Shown: positions 35,257 to 43,575 of the stretch, in pieces
How positions within the stretch are numbered: the stretch's first letter is position 1
Layout: each line of letters starts with the position of its first letter
Assembly: GCA_015075405.1 (NCBI GenBank)
Contig: JABTUK010000001.1
Location: forward strand, 1,178,001-1,242,000
Source of the DNA: Anaerolineales bacterium
GTDB taxonomy: Bacteria > Chloroflexota > Anaerolineae > 4572-78 > J111
Reading direction: 5' to 3'
Length of the DNA: 64,000 nucleotides
Translations under genes and position numbers: made by a program
Notes under the pieces: generated by a model
The model's database searches: none
What the model was told of the DNA's origin: nothing
The model's input: the letters and a program-made list of their open reading frames with translations, nothing else

Positions 35257-36066
35257 ATGAAATTTTTCCCGCCTTTACCGAAAGAACACGGCTCCTGGGC
35301 CATGCTGATTGTGCCGCTGCTGCTGGGGTTATTTGTCGCTCCGGGCTGGCATGGGCGAGCGCTGATTTTGCTGGCAGCAGCCTTGGGCTTCTTTTTGACC
35401 CGTTATCCCCTGGTTGTTTTGGTTAAAACCCGCAAACGGCCTACTGCTGACAAAGCCCATCTCTGGCGTTGGGCCGCCATCTACGGAGGTATTACCACTT
35501 TGTGTGGTGGCTGGCTGGTATTGGGGTATAATTTAGGCTGGCTGGCTGTCATGGGGGTTTTGGGCGCAGGACTGTTATTATTTAACTTATGGCTGGTTTC
35601 TCGGCGGCAGGAACTGAGTTTGATGGGGGAGTTGACCGGAATTGCCGGATTAGCCCTGGGTGCGCCGATGGCCTATTACGCCGCCAGCGGCCAACTGGAT
35701 AGCACCGCCGCCCTCTTAGGCTTGGTTAACTTTCTCTATTTTGGCGGCACGGTTTTTTATATCAAACTCAAAGTGCGCCAGCAGCCGCGTTTACCGGCCC
35801 CTGAGCGAGCAAGCGAAAGGTTGGTCAAAGCCAGAGCCTGCCTGGCCTACCAAACCGCCGCTGTGACCCTGCTGGTAGCCTTAGCCGCCCTCCAGTGGGC
35901 GCCTCTGTTTTTACCCCTGGCTTTTGTGCCCGTGACCGTAAAAATGGTCTATGGGGCCTGGCATTGGCAAGATAAAAAGTCGCTCAGTCTTGTCCGGCTG
36001 GGTGTGGCTGAAATTGCCCATGCTGCCATCTTTGCCGGGTTGGTTGGCGTTACCTTTGCAAGTTAA
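35257..36066 (+). CDS. YwiC-like integral membrane protein
   Basis: A 269-residue polytopic membrane protein with about eight helices. The N-terminal motif FFPPLPKEHGSWAMLIVPLL has the P-x-HG-WAM signature of the YwiC-like family. In Bacillus, ywiC lies next to the nitrate reductase/fnr genes, so an association with anaerobic respiration is established for the family, though its function is unknown. The Crp-type promoter upstream supports co-regulation with nos. GGAAAGC is a weak Shine-Dalgarno. Confidence 0.82.
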   Translation: MKFFPPLPKEHGSWAMLIVPLLLGLFVAPGWHGRALILLAAALGFFLTRYPLVVLVKTRKRPTADKAHLWRWAAIYGGITTLCGGWLVLGYNLGWLAVMGVLGAGLLLFNLWLVSRRQELSLMGELTGIAGLALGAPMAYYAASGQLDSTAALLGLVNFLYFGGTVFYIKLKVRQQPRLPAPERASERLVKARACLAYQTAAVTLLVALAALQWAPLFLPLAFVPVTVKMVYGAWHWQDKKSLSLVRLGVAEIAHAAIFAGLVGVTFAS

Positions 36067-36111
36067 ATAAAATAACTCCCGTAAATATCTCAAGGAAGGA
36101 CTACTCAGGCT

Positions 36112-36207
36112 CCCATGTCATTTCGAGACCGAAGGTCGAGAAATCTCCAGGACACAACGCAAAAGTAAGGTATCGGGGATTTCTCCCTGCGGTCGAAATG
36201 ACATGGC
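36112..36207. repeat. palindromic repeat family A copy
   Basis: CCCATGTCATTTCGAGACC...GAGAAATCTCC pairs with GGGATTTCTCCC...GGTCGAAATGACATGG, in the gap before the FAD oxidoreductase gene. Confidence 0.85.
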
Positions 36208-36228
36208 AGTTACTCAAGGAAGGATTAT

Positions 36229-37404
36229 ATGACCGAAACTTTCGATGTTATCGTTATTGGGGCCGGAATCATGGGCTGTAGCGCAGCTTTTGAGTTGGCC
36301 CAGCGCGGTTTAAAAGTGGCAGTGTTGGAGAAAGGCAGCATCGGGGCAGGTTCGACCGGCAAATCCTCGGCCATTATCCGCCAGCATTACTCTAATGAAT
36401 TGACGGCCCGAATGGCCCTTTATAGTTTGCGCGTTTTTCAAAATTTCGAGGAGCGGATTGGGGGTGAGTGCGGCTTTACCCAAACCGGTTTTGCTGCCCT
36501 TGTTGCAGCCAAAGACCAGGCCGGGTTGGAGGCCAACGTTGCTTTGCAGCGCCGGGTAGGGATTCAAACTGAACTGATTCCTCCCGCCGCCCTGCGCGAG
36601 TTGATGCCAGGCCTGGAGACAACAGATTTGGTGTGCGCCGCCTACGAACCCGAAGGCGGCTACGCCGACCCCAACTTGACGGTCAATGCTTACGCCAATG
36701 CCGCCCGCCGGCTCGGGGCTAAGTTTTACCTCGATACCGAAGTAACCGGCCTGCGTTTTACCGGCGGCAAAGTAGAGGGTGTTGTCACCCCTAAAGAAAA
36801 GTTTGACGCCCCGCTGGTTCTGAACTGCGCCGGGCCGTGGGGAGCGCAGGTGGCGCGCATGGCCGGCCTCGAAGCGCCGATTAATGCCTGCCGGGTGCAG
36901 GTGGCCTTTTTCCGCCGCCCGGCCGGGTACGAGGCATCCCATCCGGTGATTGCCGATTTCATCCACGCCACCTACTTTCGCTCAGAAACGGGTCAACTGA
37001 CCCTGGTCGGTCTGATTGACCCCGGCGAGGCCAATGCGGTGGTCAACCCGGACAGTTATAATGAAAACCTCGACGCTGACTTTGTTCTCGACGCGGGCGA
37101 ACGGCTGATTCGCCGCTGCCCGCCGTTGGAGGCCAGCCAGAGTACCGGCGGTTATGCTGGTCTCTATGCCATCACGCCTGATTGGCATCCCATTATAGAC
37201 GAGGCGCTGCCGGGAAGCGGATTTTTTATCTGCGCTGGCTTTAGCGGTCACGGCTTCAAACTCGGCCCGGCGGTGGGGGTTATGGCGGCTGACTTATTGA
37301 CCCGGTCCACTACCCCGAAATTTGACCCTGCGCTATTTCGTCTCAGCCGGTACGCCGAAAACACCCCAGTACGCGGCCAATACGAATATAGCATTGCCGG
37401 TTGA
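36229..37404 (+). CDS. FAD-dependent oxidoreductase, DAO family (sarcosine/glycine oxidase-like)
   Basis: A 391-residue flavoprotein of the D-amino-acid oxidase superfamily. The N-terminal dinucleotide fold is VIVIGAGIMGCSAAFELAQRG. The C-terminal segment FICAGFSGHGFKLGPAVG is typical of sarcosine oxidase or dimethylglycine oxidase-like enzymes. An AAGGAGG-like AAGGAAGG precedes the ATG. The cupin gene follows 16 bp later. The amine substrate is unknown. Confidence 0.88.
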   Translation: MTETFDVIVIGAGIMGCSAAFELAQRGLKVAVLEKGSIGAGSTGKSSAIIRQHYSNELTARMALYSLRVFQNFEERIGGECGFTQTGFAALVAAKDQAGLEANVALQRRVGIQTELIPPAALRELMPGLETTDLVCAAYEPEGGYADPNLTVNAYANAARRLGAKFYLDTEVTGLRFTGGKVEGVVTPKEKFDAPLVLNCAGPWGAQVARMAGLEAPINACRVQVAFFRRPAGYEASHPVIADFIHATYFRSETGQLTLVGLIDPGEANAVVNPDSYNENLDADFVLDAGERLIRRCPPLEASQSTGGYAGLYAITPDWHPIIDEALPGSGFFICAGFSGHGFKLGPAVGVMAADLLTRSTTPKFDPALFRLSRYAENTPVRGQYEYSIAG

Positions 37405-37420
37405 TGAGTGAGGTTGTCAG

Positions 37421-37768
37421 ATGACTTTAAATTACACCTACCTTGCCAATTTAGCAGAACAAATCCCCGAAATTCCGCCGGATAGTATCGTCAGCCGGAC
37501 CATTTACAGCGATGACCAGGTGAAGGCTATTCTTTTTGGCTTTGCCGCCGGGCAGGAACTTTCGGAACATACCTCGGCTCAAATGGCTGTCCTGCACTTT
37601 ATTCAGGGCGAGGCGGATTTAACCCTGGGAGACCACTCCATGAGCGCCCAAGTGGGCACATGGGTTCACATGCCGCCGCGTTTGCCCCACAGCGTTTACG
37701 CTCGAACACAGGTGTTGATGTTGCTGTTGATGTTCAAAACAAGCTCCTCTACAGAGAAGCAGGAATAG
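37421..37768 (+). CDS. small cupin-domain protein
   Basis: A 115-residue single-domain cupin. The first cupin motif has the form G(x)5HxH-like with degenerate ligands (GQELSEHTSAQMAVLHFIQG). The second is MPPRLPHSVYA. It could bind a metal through the remaining His residues. It is close behind the FAD oxidase and may be in its operon. Function unknown. Confidence 0.8.
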   Translation: MTLNYTYLANLAEQIPEIPPDSIVSRTIYSDDQVKAILFGFAAGQELSEHTSAQMAVLHFIQGEADLTLGDHSMSAQVGTWVHMPPRLPHSVYARTQVLMLLLMFKTSSSTEKQE

Positions 37769-37771
37769 ACC

Positions 37772-37870
37772 CAGTGGATCCAAAGTTGAGGAGCCAGCAC
37801 GCCTACGTGCGGCGGTATTCGGCACGTGGGCGTGCCCGCTTCGCGTCCTCGAAAATTGGATCTCCTGAGA
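37772..37870. repeat. palindromic repeat family C copy
   Basis: CAGTGGATCCAAAGTTGAGGAGCC...GCACGCC pairs with GGGCGTGC...CCTCGAAAATTGGATCTCCTGAG. It lies upstream of the four-helix membrane protein gene, whose frame is open through it. Confidence 0.85.
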
Positions 37871-37899
37871 CCTTTTATCGGAGGGCTTTCCTCGGAACA

Positions 37900-38319
37900 A
37901 TGCCGCCCTTAACTCGTTGGTTCATCAAAGCCGCAATGATTTCATTGATTGCCGCCTTCCTGATCAGGGCGGTGATGGCAGTGCTGCCGCTGTGGGAGCT
38001 TCATGCCGGTGTGGCCGCTTTAGCCCCGGTTTATTTGCACCTGTTCATGTGGGGTTGGGTCACCCAACTCATCTTTGGGGTGGCCTACTGGATGTTCCCC
38101 AAATATAGCAAAGACAAGCCGCACGGCCACGAAGGATGGTGGGAGGCCACTTTCTGGCTGTTCAATGCCGGCCTGGTCTTGCGCGTTATTGGTGAACCGC
38201 TGCATCTGCTGCGGCCCGAAGCTCTGTGGGCCTGGTTGACCTCGCTCTCGGCGGTGCTGCAATGGTTGGCCGGGATGGCTTTTGTGGTCAATACCTGGGG
38301 CCGGGTAAAAGAACGTTAA
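37900..38319 (+). CDS. four-helix membrane protein, haem-copper oxidase subunit I-like fragment family, copy 1
   Basis: A 139-residue membrane protein. The start at 37900 (MPPLTRW) is chosen by alignment with the paralogue at 38384; upstream codons come from repeat DNA. The segment YLHLFMWGWVTQLIFGVAYWMFP, which holds a conserved His and aromatic residues, resembles a helix of haem-copper oxidase or NorB-like subunit I. Four helices are predicted, so it is far shorter than an oxidase. Function unknown; position near nos suggests a respiratory role. Confidence 0.7.
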   Translation: MPPLTRWFIKAAMISLIAAFLIRAVMAVLPLWELHAGVAALAPVYLHLFMWGWVTQLIFGVAYWMFPKYSKDKPHGHEGWWEATFWLFNAGLVLRVIGEPLHLLRPEALWAWLTSLSAVLQWLAGMAFVVNTWGRVKER

Positions 38320-38320
38320 T

Positions 38321-38375
38321 GGAGATTGGAGATTAGAGATTGGAGATTAACGAATCTCCAATCTCTAATCTCTTT
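38321..38375. repeat. GGAGATTAGAGATT word hairpin
   Basis: GGAGATTGGAGATTAGAGATT faces AATCTCCAATCTCTAATCTC with a short centre, between the two paralogous membrane genes. Same family as 13110. Confidence 0.8.
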
Positions 38376-38383
38376 TTAGCACA

Positions 38384-38812
38384 ATGCCTCGTTTAAGTTG
38401 TTGGTTTATCCGCGCTGCTCTCCTTTATCTGGCTGTCGGTATCACCTTTGGAGCGCTGCTGCTCTTCCACAAAGGGATCCCTTTTGAACCCTTTGTGTGG
38501 CGACTTTTGCCTGTTCATGTGGAATTTTTGCTGTTTGGCTGGACGGTGCAGTTAGCCATGGGCGTCGCCTTTTGGATATTTCCTCGTTTTTGGCGCTCTC
38601 GCGGCAACGAGCGGCCAGCCAGGCTGGCCTTTGGCTTGCTGAATATCGGCGTCTGGCTGGCTGGAGTCGGGCCACTGTTGGGAGCGCCCCCGGTCATCAT
38701 TTTTCTGGGCCGGCTGGCCGAAGCCGGGGCAGCCGCAGCCTTTGCCCTCCACGCCTGGTCACGGGTCAAGCCGCCCGGCGCAGAACCCCCTAAAATTCCT
38801 CAAAACCCCTAA
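38384..38812 (+). CDS. four-helix membrane protein, copy 2
   Basis: A 142-residue paralogue of the preceding gene. It keeps the start MPRLSCWFIRAAL, the core HVEFLLFGWTVQLAMGVAFW with its His, and the FPRF motif. The tail ends in a Pro-rich stretch (AEPPKIPQNP). The two tandem genes, separated by a word hairpin, probably arose by duplication and may form a heterodimer. Confidence 0.68.
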   Translation: MPRLSCWFIRAALLYLAVGITFGALLLFHKGIPFEPFVWRLLPVHVEFLLFGWTVQLAMGVAFWIFPRFWRSRGNERPARLAFGLLNIGVWLAGVGPLLGAPPVIIFLGRLAEAGAAAAFALHAWSRVKPPGAEPPKIPQNP

Positions 38813-38887
38813 ATTTTGGTCTGTTCATCCTTAAAAAACTGGTTATAATCAAATAATCCTACCGCTACTTTTTTATCGAGGTTTCTC

Positions 38888-39550
38888 ATGAACGGATCAT
38901 GGTTAGATCGTAACCGTAATATGGTCTTTGTCTCGCTTTTATTCATTGCGTTGGGGGGCGCTGGCGTTTTTTATATGAGCCAGCCAACTGCTCAAGCCCA
39001 GGTCGAAATTCGGCCCGTAGCGACGGCCACGGCTACAGTTGCGCCTACCGTAGCCCCCAGCCCCACGCCGTCGCCGGTGCGGGTTTACGTTACCGGGGCC
39101 GTAGCCAACTCGGATGTCTACTTTTTGCCCGCAGGCAGCATCATCAAAGATGCTATTGCCGCAGCGGGCGGCTTTACCGCCGAGGCTGACCCCGAGCGGA
39201 TCAACCAAGCCCTTGAATTGCAGGATCAACAGCAGATTCATGTCCCTCGCAAGAATGAGGTTGATGCGCCGCCGCCGGTCCAGGGGGGTCCAGTGGTGAT
39301 GGAGCTAAACAGCAGTCAAGGCGGCGGGAGCAGCCGTTCTGCGCCGGTTGCGGGGGGAGCCATCAACATCAATACAGCCACGCTGGAGCAGCTCGACAGT
39401 TTGCCCGGTGTGGGGCCGGCCATTGCTCAACGTATTATTGACTACCGGGAAAGTATGGGCGGCTTCAAAACAGTCGAAGAAATTACGCAGGTGAGCGGCA
39501 TCGGTGAGGCTACATTGGCAAAAATTAAAGATTTGATCACCGTTCAGTAA
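38888..39550 (+). CDS. ComEA-like exported DNA-binding protein (SLBB + helix-hairpin-helix)
   Basis: A 220-residue membrane-anchored protein. An N-terminal helix (MVFVSLLFIALGGAGVFYM) is followed by a Pro/Thr linker and an SLBB domain (VRVYVTGAVANSDVYFLPAG). The C-terminus has the tandem HhH of ComEA (GGAININTATLEQLDSLPGVG is its opening, then GFKTVEEITQVSGIG). ComEA is the DNA receptor of natural transformation. ComEC is not in the window. TATCGAGG precedes the start. Confidence 0.9.
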   Translation: MNGSWLDRNRNMVFVSLLFIALGGAGVFYMSQPTAQAQVEIRPVATATATVAPTVAPSPTPSPVRVYVTGAVANSDVYFLPAGSIIKDAIAAAGGFTAEADPERINQALELQDQQQIHVPRKNEVDAPPPVQGGPVVMELNSSQGGGSSRSAPVAGGAININTATLEQLDSLPGVGPAIAQRIIDYRESMGGFKTVEEITQVSGIGEATLAKIKDLITVQ

Positions 39551-39648
39551 ACTAACACCCCTGAAATTGACGGCTGACATTGCCTAAATATTATAATTGA
39601 GTTATGCTTTTAGGGAGTCAGAAGAGTGTCTTTGAGGTAAAGTCAGCC

Positions 39649-40131
39649 ATGGAAAAGGTCAATAAAGTTTATCTGTCGTGGACGGATGTTGATAAACTCA
39701 TCATCGGGATGATGCCCCGGTTGCAGGCTTTTGGTTATGACTTGGTTATTGCCATTACCCGGGGCGGTATTGTCCCCGCCGCAATTATTGCCGAGCGATT
39801 GGCTATTCAACAGGTACTGGTGGCTTCGGTTGATTTTTACGAAGACAAAGAACACGACCTGGATTGGCCTGTTTTTTTGCAGTTCCCCGCCGACAGTTTT
39901 TTACGCGGCAAAGATGCGCTGATTGTTGACGATATTTGGGACCGGGGCAAACAGGTGATGAGCGTCACCGAGCGGATCAAATATGCCGGGGGGCGTTCGC
40001 GCTCGGCGGTGCTGCATTACAAGCCCCAACGTTCCCAATTCCCCGATAAAGCGCCCGATTTTTATGCCACTGTCACCGAAGATTGGATTATCTACCCCTG
40101 GGACGCCGAGCGCGGTAAATTAGGCGTCTAG
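39649..40131 (+). CDS. phosphoribosyltransferase-domain protein (Gpt/xanthine PRT-like)
   Basis: A 160-residue type I phosphoribosyltransferase. I choose the ATG at 39649 (MEKVNKVYLSW) after TTGAGGTAAAGTC; an in-frame ATG at 39604 has no ribosome-binding site. The PRPP-binding loop is LIVDDIWDRGKQ and the substrate end (FYATVTEDWIIYPWD) resembles archaeal and bacterial xanthine/hypoxanthine PRTases. The exact base is not determinable. Confidence 0.85.
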   Translation: MEKVNKVYLSWTDVDKLIIGMMPRLQAFGYDLVIAITRGGIVPAAIIAERLAIQQVLVASVDFYEDKEHDLDWPVFLQFPADSFLRGKDALIVDDIWDRGKQVMSVTERIKYAGGRSRSAVLHYKPQRSQFPDKAPDFYATVTEDWIIYPWDAERGKLGV

Positions 40132-40157
40132 CCGGTCTCCCTCAGCTAAGGAAACCT

Positions 40158-40255
40158 CTAGAATTTACTTCCCGTTTTGAGTTCCTATGAGTTCCCTTAG
40201 TTTCCCTGGGAACTCGTAGGAACTTGGGGGAACTTATTTTTGGACAATCGCTAAG
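40158..40255. repeat. 97-bp repeat, copy 1 (GAGTTCCTATGAGTTCCC hairpin)
   Basis: GAATTTACTTCCCGTTTTGAGTTCC...CCTGGGAACTCGTAGGAACTTG...TTATTTTTGGACAATCGCT. A nearly identical copy is at 56463-56560. The centre forms a hairpin of GTTCCTATGAGTTCCC with GGGAACTCGTAGGAAC. Confidence 0.85.
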
Positions 40256-40263
40256 GAAATACC

Positions 40264-41190
40264 ATGCGCTTTTTAATTACTGGCGGCGCCGGGTTTATCG
40301 GCACGGCCCTGGCAAATTATTTGGCCCGGCAGGGCCATACGGTCCGTGTGCTTGACGATTTGAGCGCAGGCGACTCGGCTAACCTCGACCCGGCTATTCA
40401 CTTCACCCGCGGCAATGTTGAAGATAAGCCCAAAGTGTGGCGGTTGCTCAACAAAATTGATTGTGTTTACCATCTGGCGGCGCGGGTGTCGGTGCCGGAG
40501 TCGGTGCTGTATCCGCAGGAATACAATAATACCAATGTGGGCGGTACAGTGGCGATTATGGAGGCCATGCGCGATGCCGGGGTCAAGCGGGTGGTGCTGG
40601 CCTCGTCGGGGGCGGTGTATGGGGAGCAGGAGGTAGACAAGGTTAACGAAGCCTTGCCGCCCTACCCGGACTCGCCCTATGGCGTAAGCAAGCTGGCCGC
40701 CGAGGGTTACGTCCGCACCATTGGCGGTTTGTGGGGGATTGAAACGGTAGCTTTGCGCATCTTTAACGCTTACGGCCCAGGGCAAGCTGTTCCCCCGACT
40801 CATCCGCCGGTAATTCCCCAATTTATCCGCCAGATTTTAGGCGATGGTTCGCTGGTCATTTTTGGTCAGGGTGAGCAAATCCGTGATTATATTTATGTTG
40901 ATGATGTGGTGCAGGCTTTGGTGGCCGCTGCCACCGCCGCAGGGATTAACCGCCAGGTGATTAATATCGGCACCGGCAGCGGAACCAGCATCAGGCAACT
41001 GGTCGGGCTGATTGAAAAAGTAAGCGGGCGCAAAGCCCAGACTATTTTTAACCCGTCCATCAGCGGCGGCGTTTCTTCTCTGGTCGCCGATACCAGCCGC
41101 GCCCGGCGGTTGCTCGACTTGAACCCTCAAGTCACCCTTGAAGATGGCCTGGCCCGGCTCATCGAGCGAAGCCGGCAACGCGGAAAATAG
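40264..41190 (+). CDS. NAD-dependent epimerase/dehydratase (UDP-glucose 4-epimerase-like)
   Basis: A 308-residue extended SDR. The NAD-binding site is ITGGAGFIGTALANYLA. The catalytic region has SSGAVYG and the YxxxK motif in SPYGVSKLAAEGYV. DYIYVDDVVQAL is typical of nucleotide-sugar epimerases. It could act on UDP-sugars for the envelope. A word hairpin follows its stop. Confidence 0.9.
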   Translation: MRFLITGGAGFIGTALANYLARQGHTVRVLDDLSAGDSANLDPAIHFTRGNVEDKPKVWRLLNKIDCVYHLAARVSVPESVLYPQEYNNTNVGGTVAIMEAMRDAGVKRVVLASSGAVYGEQEVDKVNEALPPYPDSPYGVSKLAAEGYVRTIGGLWGIETVALRIFNAYGPGQAVPPTHPPVIPQFIRQILGDGSLVIFGQGEQIRDYIYVDDVVQALVAAATAAGINRQVINIGTGSGTSIRQLVGLIEKVSGRKAQTIFNPSISGGVSSLVADTSRARRLLDLNPQVTLEDGLARLIERSRQRGK

Positions 41191-41225
41191 GAACTGAGGA
41201 ATTGAGGGAACTTATGGGAATTCCC

Positions 41226-41765
41226 TCAGTTCCGTCCAGTTCCCTTAGTTCCCTCGCTTCTCTCCTCAGTTCCTTCTTCAAGCTCTTCCATCCCTACGGC
41301 CATCAAATATCCCCGCGCTCGCTCGGTTTTGGGGTAGCGATTGACCAGTTTCCAGAACTTAGGTCCGTGATTGGCTTCCAGCAGATGGGCCAATTCGTGG
41401 ACAATCACATAATCCCGCACAAAAGCGGGCATAGTTGCCAGCCGGTGAGAAAGGCGAATAGTTTGCTGCGTCGGCGTGCAGCTACCCAGGCGGGTGTTTT
41501 GGTTAGTAACCCAGCCGATGGATTTCCAGGAGAGTTTGCCTCCAAAGTACTGCCGGTTTAGCTCCTGGGCGCGGCGCTGCAAAACGGTATCGTCCAATTC
41601 GGTTTTGATCTGCCGTTTTTGCCAGCGCTGCTGCAATTTGGCAATGATCGGCTGCAACTCGACATCGCTCATGCTGGCCGGGGCCTGCACCACAAATGCG
41701 CCGCCAACTTCGCGGGCGCTGATGGTCTTTTTACGGTTTTTGCTGCGAATGATTTTGATTTCCAT
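41226..41765 (-). CDS. M48-type metallopeptidase, YgjP-like (DUF45)
   Basis: A YgjP/WLM-related zinc peptidase of about 179 residues. The zinc motif is VHELAHLLEANHGPKFW (HExxH plus downstream His). WKSIGWVTNQNTRLGSC is also typical. I start at 41765 (MEIKIIRSKN), because the first codons of the longer frame lie in a palindrome. The C-terminal tail EELEEGTEERSEGTKGTGRN is encoded by GGGAACT-type words, so the stop has been displaced by repeat DNA. Confidence 0.85.
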   Translation of the reverse strand: MEIKIIRSKNRKKTISAREVGGAFVVQAPASMSDVELQPIIAKLQQRWQKRQIKTELDDTVLQRRAQELNRQYFGGKLSWKSIGWVTNQNTRLGSCTPTQQTIRLSHRLATMPAFVRDYVIVHELAHLLEANHGPKFWKLVNRYPKTERARGYLMAVGMEELEEGTEERSEGTKGTGRN

Positions 41766-41774
41766 AACGTGTTT

Positions 41775-41806
41775 AACGTTCAACGTTCTAACGTTGAACG
41801 TTTTTA
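41775..41806. repeat. 13-bp palindrome of AACGTT units
   Basis: AACGTTCAACGTT and AACGTTGAACGTT form a perfect stem with a 2-nt loop, followed on the plus strand by TTTTTA. It lies between the queA stop and the peptidase start, both on the minus strand. Confidence 0.75.
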
Positions 41807-42928
41807 CCTCAAGATCAGCATAGCATCCCCAAAGGAATAAAAACGATACTTTTCCGCTACCGCCGCTTCGTAGGCCCGGCGAATGAGGTCAACCCCGGCA
41901 AAAGCCCCGACCAGCATCAGCAGGGTGGATTTGGGTAGGTGAAAGTTGGTCAGCAAAATATCTACCGCCCGGAAGGTGTAGCCGGGATAAATAAACAGGT
42001 CGGTCTCCTCTTCGATGGCAGCGACCGGCTTCCAGGGGCATAACTGGGGATCGAGGGTGCTGGCCTCTTGCAATGAACCGGTTACACCAGCGCTGCGCAG
42101 GGCTGCTGTTTCCAGCGTTCGCGCGGCCGTGGTGCCGACGGCGACCAGCCGGCCCCCGGCCAGCTTGGCTTCGTTGATGCGGCGGGCGGTTTCCGGCGTT
42201 AACCGGGCAAATTCGCGGTGGATGGTGTGCCGCTCGACCTGCTCGACCGTGACCGGCTTGAAGGTATCCAGGCCAATATGGAGCGTCACATAATCTAGCA
42301 GTACGCCTTTTTCACGCAGCGCCAGCAGCATCTCCGGCGAAAAGTGCAGCCCGGCGGTTGGCGCGGCGGCTGAACCTTCTACCCGGCTGTAGACCGTTTG
42401 ATAGCGTTCCGCATCGGCCAGCGTGGTATGAATGTACGGCGGCAGCGGGGTATGCCCAATTTCCGCCAGCAGCGAGTCAACCGGCTGATTGAACTCGATC
42501 AGACGGCGAGAGTCGCCCAGGTCCTCAATCACTGAGGCGAGGAGGCGAGGAGGCGAGGAGGCGACAAACTCTTCGTCCTCTTTGCCTCGCCTCCTCGCCT
42601 CTTCTATCTCCACGACCACTCCCGGCCGCACCCGCTTGCCGCCGACCAGCGCTTCCCAGCGCAGGTCGTCTACCCGCTTGAGAAGCAGGATTTCAACTCT
42701 GCCGCCGCTGGTTTTGCGGCCAAAAAGGCGGGCCGGGATCACCCTGCTGTCGTTGGCGACCAGAATGTCGCCGGGTAATAACAAATCAGGCAGGTCGGCA
42801 AAGGTGCGATGACTAATCTGGCCGCTGCGGCTGTCCACGATCATCAACCGTGAGGCGTGGCGGGGTTCGATGGGTGTTTGGGCAATGAGTTCGGGCGGGA
42901 GGGGGTAGTCGAATTGATTAATGTTCAT
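41804..42928 (-). CDS. queA: S-adenosylmethionine:tRNA ribosyltransferase-isomerase (queuosine synthesis)
   Basis: QueA transfers the ribosyl part of SAM to preQ1 in tRNA, making epoxyqueuosine. The start at 42928 (MNINQFDYPLPPELIAQ) matches the family. Other motifs are RLMIVDSRSG, ANDSRVIPARLFG, GSAAAPTAGLHFS, IGLDTF and LLTNFHLPKSTLLMLV. An in-frame stretch of about 25 residues (EEARRRGKEDEEFVASSPPR) is encoded by a GAGGCGAGGAGG hairpin word at 42534-42606 and is probably an insertion. Confidence 0.93.
   Translation of the reverse strand: MNINQFDYPLPPELIAQTPIEPRHASRLMIVDSRSGQISHRTFADLPDLLLPGDILVANDSRVIPARLFGRKTSGGRVEILLLKRVDDLRWEALVGGKRVRPGVVVEIEEARRRGKEDEEFVASSPPRLLASVIEDLGDSRRLIEFNQPVDSLLAEIGHTPLPPYIHTTLADAERYQTVYSRVEGSAAAPTAGLHFSPEMLLALREKGVLLDYVTLHIGLDTFKPVTVEQVERHTIHREFARLTPETARRINEAKLAGGRLVAVGTTAARTLETAALRSAGVTGSLQEASTLDPQLCPWKPVAAIEEETDLFIYPGYTFRAVDILLTNFHLPKSTLLMLVGAFAGVDLIRRAYEAAVAEKYRFYSFGDAMLILR
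42534..42606. repeat. GAGGCGAGGAGGCGAGG hairpin inside queA
   Basis: Four copies of GAGGCGAG on one side face TTGCCTCGCCTCCTCGCCTC on the other. The element is in frame with queA. Confidence 0.8.
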
Positions 42929-42934
42929 AACCTT

Positions 42935-42988
42935 TTGATGCGTGATACGTGAAAATTTATATTTCACGCTTCACGCTTCACGTATCAC
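42935..42988. repeat. GATGCGTGATACGTGA word hairpin
   Basis: TGATGCGTGATACGTGAAA faces TTTCACGCTTCACG...CACGTATCAC, just upstream of queA on the minus strand. Related to the CACGCATCACG words at 14517, 30118 and 32028. Confidence 0.7.
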
Positions 42989-43554
42989 TCCTCCACCTCA
43001 ATCCGCTGGACAATCGGCTCGCCTTTGCGACCGGCTTCGTCCACGGCGACGAGGCTGAGATCGTATGTCCCCGGCGTTTGTCCTACCCAAACGTGGCAAA
43101 CGGTCCAGGCCGACGAGGGTGGGGACAGGGGCAGGGAATTGGTTTGAACCGGGCCGCCAAAGGTGAGCAGGTGTTGGCAAGCCGGAGAGGGAAAGGTTAC
43201 GGTTTGCAGACTCACCTGGGCCGGCTGGCCGCTGACCAAAACCTGGGCGGTCGCCAGGGGGTCGGGAAAGGTGTTGGGTTGACCGGCGGTGGCTTCGGAG
43301 CGGAGTGGCTGGCCGTTGATCGAGGTTTCGACGGCGGTCAGTTTGCCCTCGCCCCGGTGGTAGCTGGCAATGGCTAACGGCTGGCCCACCTGGGCGTGGA
43401 GCGTTTGCCGGGCGTCCACAAAGTTGGAGATGGGGGCGGCTTCGCTGGTTTCCTGGGTGTCGCTGAAGATATTGAAGCCGGGCAGGGATTGGCAGCCTGC
43501 TAGAAGAACCAAAGTAACAGTAAAAAACAGGATAACAATTGACTTTTTAAACAT
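42985..43554 (-). CDS. predicted lipoprotein, unknown function
   Basis: A 189-residue exported protein with a signal peptide and lipobox (LVLLAGCQSL). The remainder is predicted beta-rich and ends VAVDEAGRKGEPIVQRIEVEE, reminiscent of a bacterial Ig-like fold. I recognise no specific family. It is upstream of queA on the same strand, with a word hairpin between, and downstream of mazEF. Confidence 0.6.
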   Translation of the reverse strand: MFKKSIVILFFTVTLVLLAGCQSLPGFNIFSDTQETSEAAPISNFVDARQTLHAQVGQPLAIASYHRGEGKLTAVETSINGQPLRSEATAGQPNTFPDPLATAQVLVSGQPAQVSLQTVTFPSPACQHLLTFGGPVQTNSLPLSPPSSAWTVCHVWVGQTPGTYDLSLVAVDEAGRKGEPIVQRIEVEE

Positions 43555-43575
43555 AAAACATTCCTCAAAATTGAT

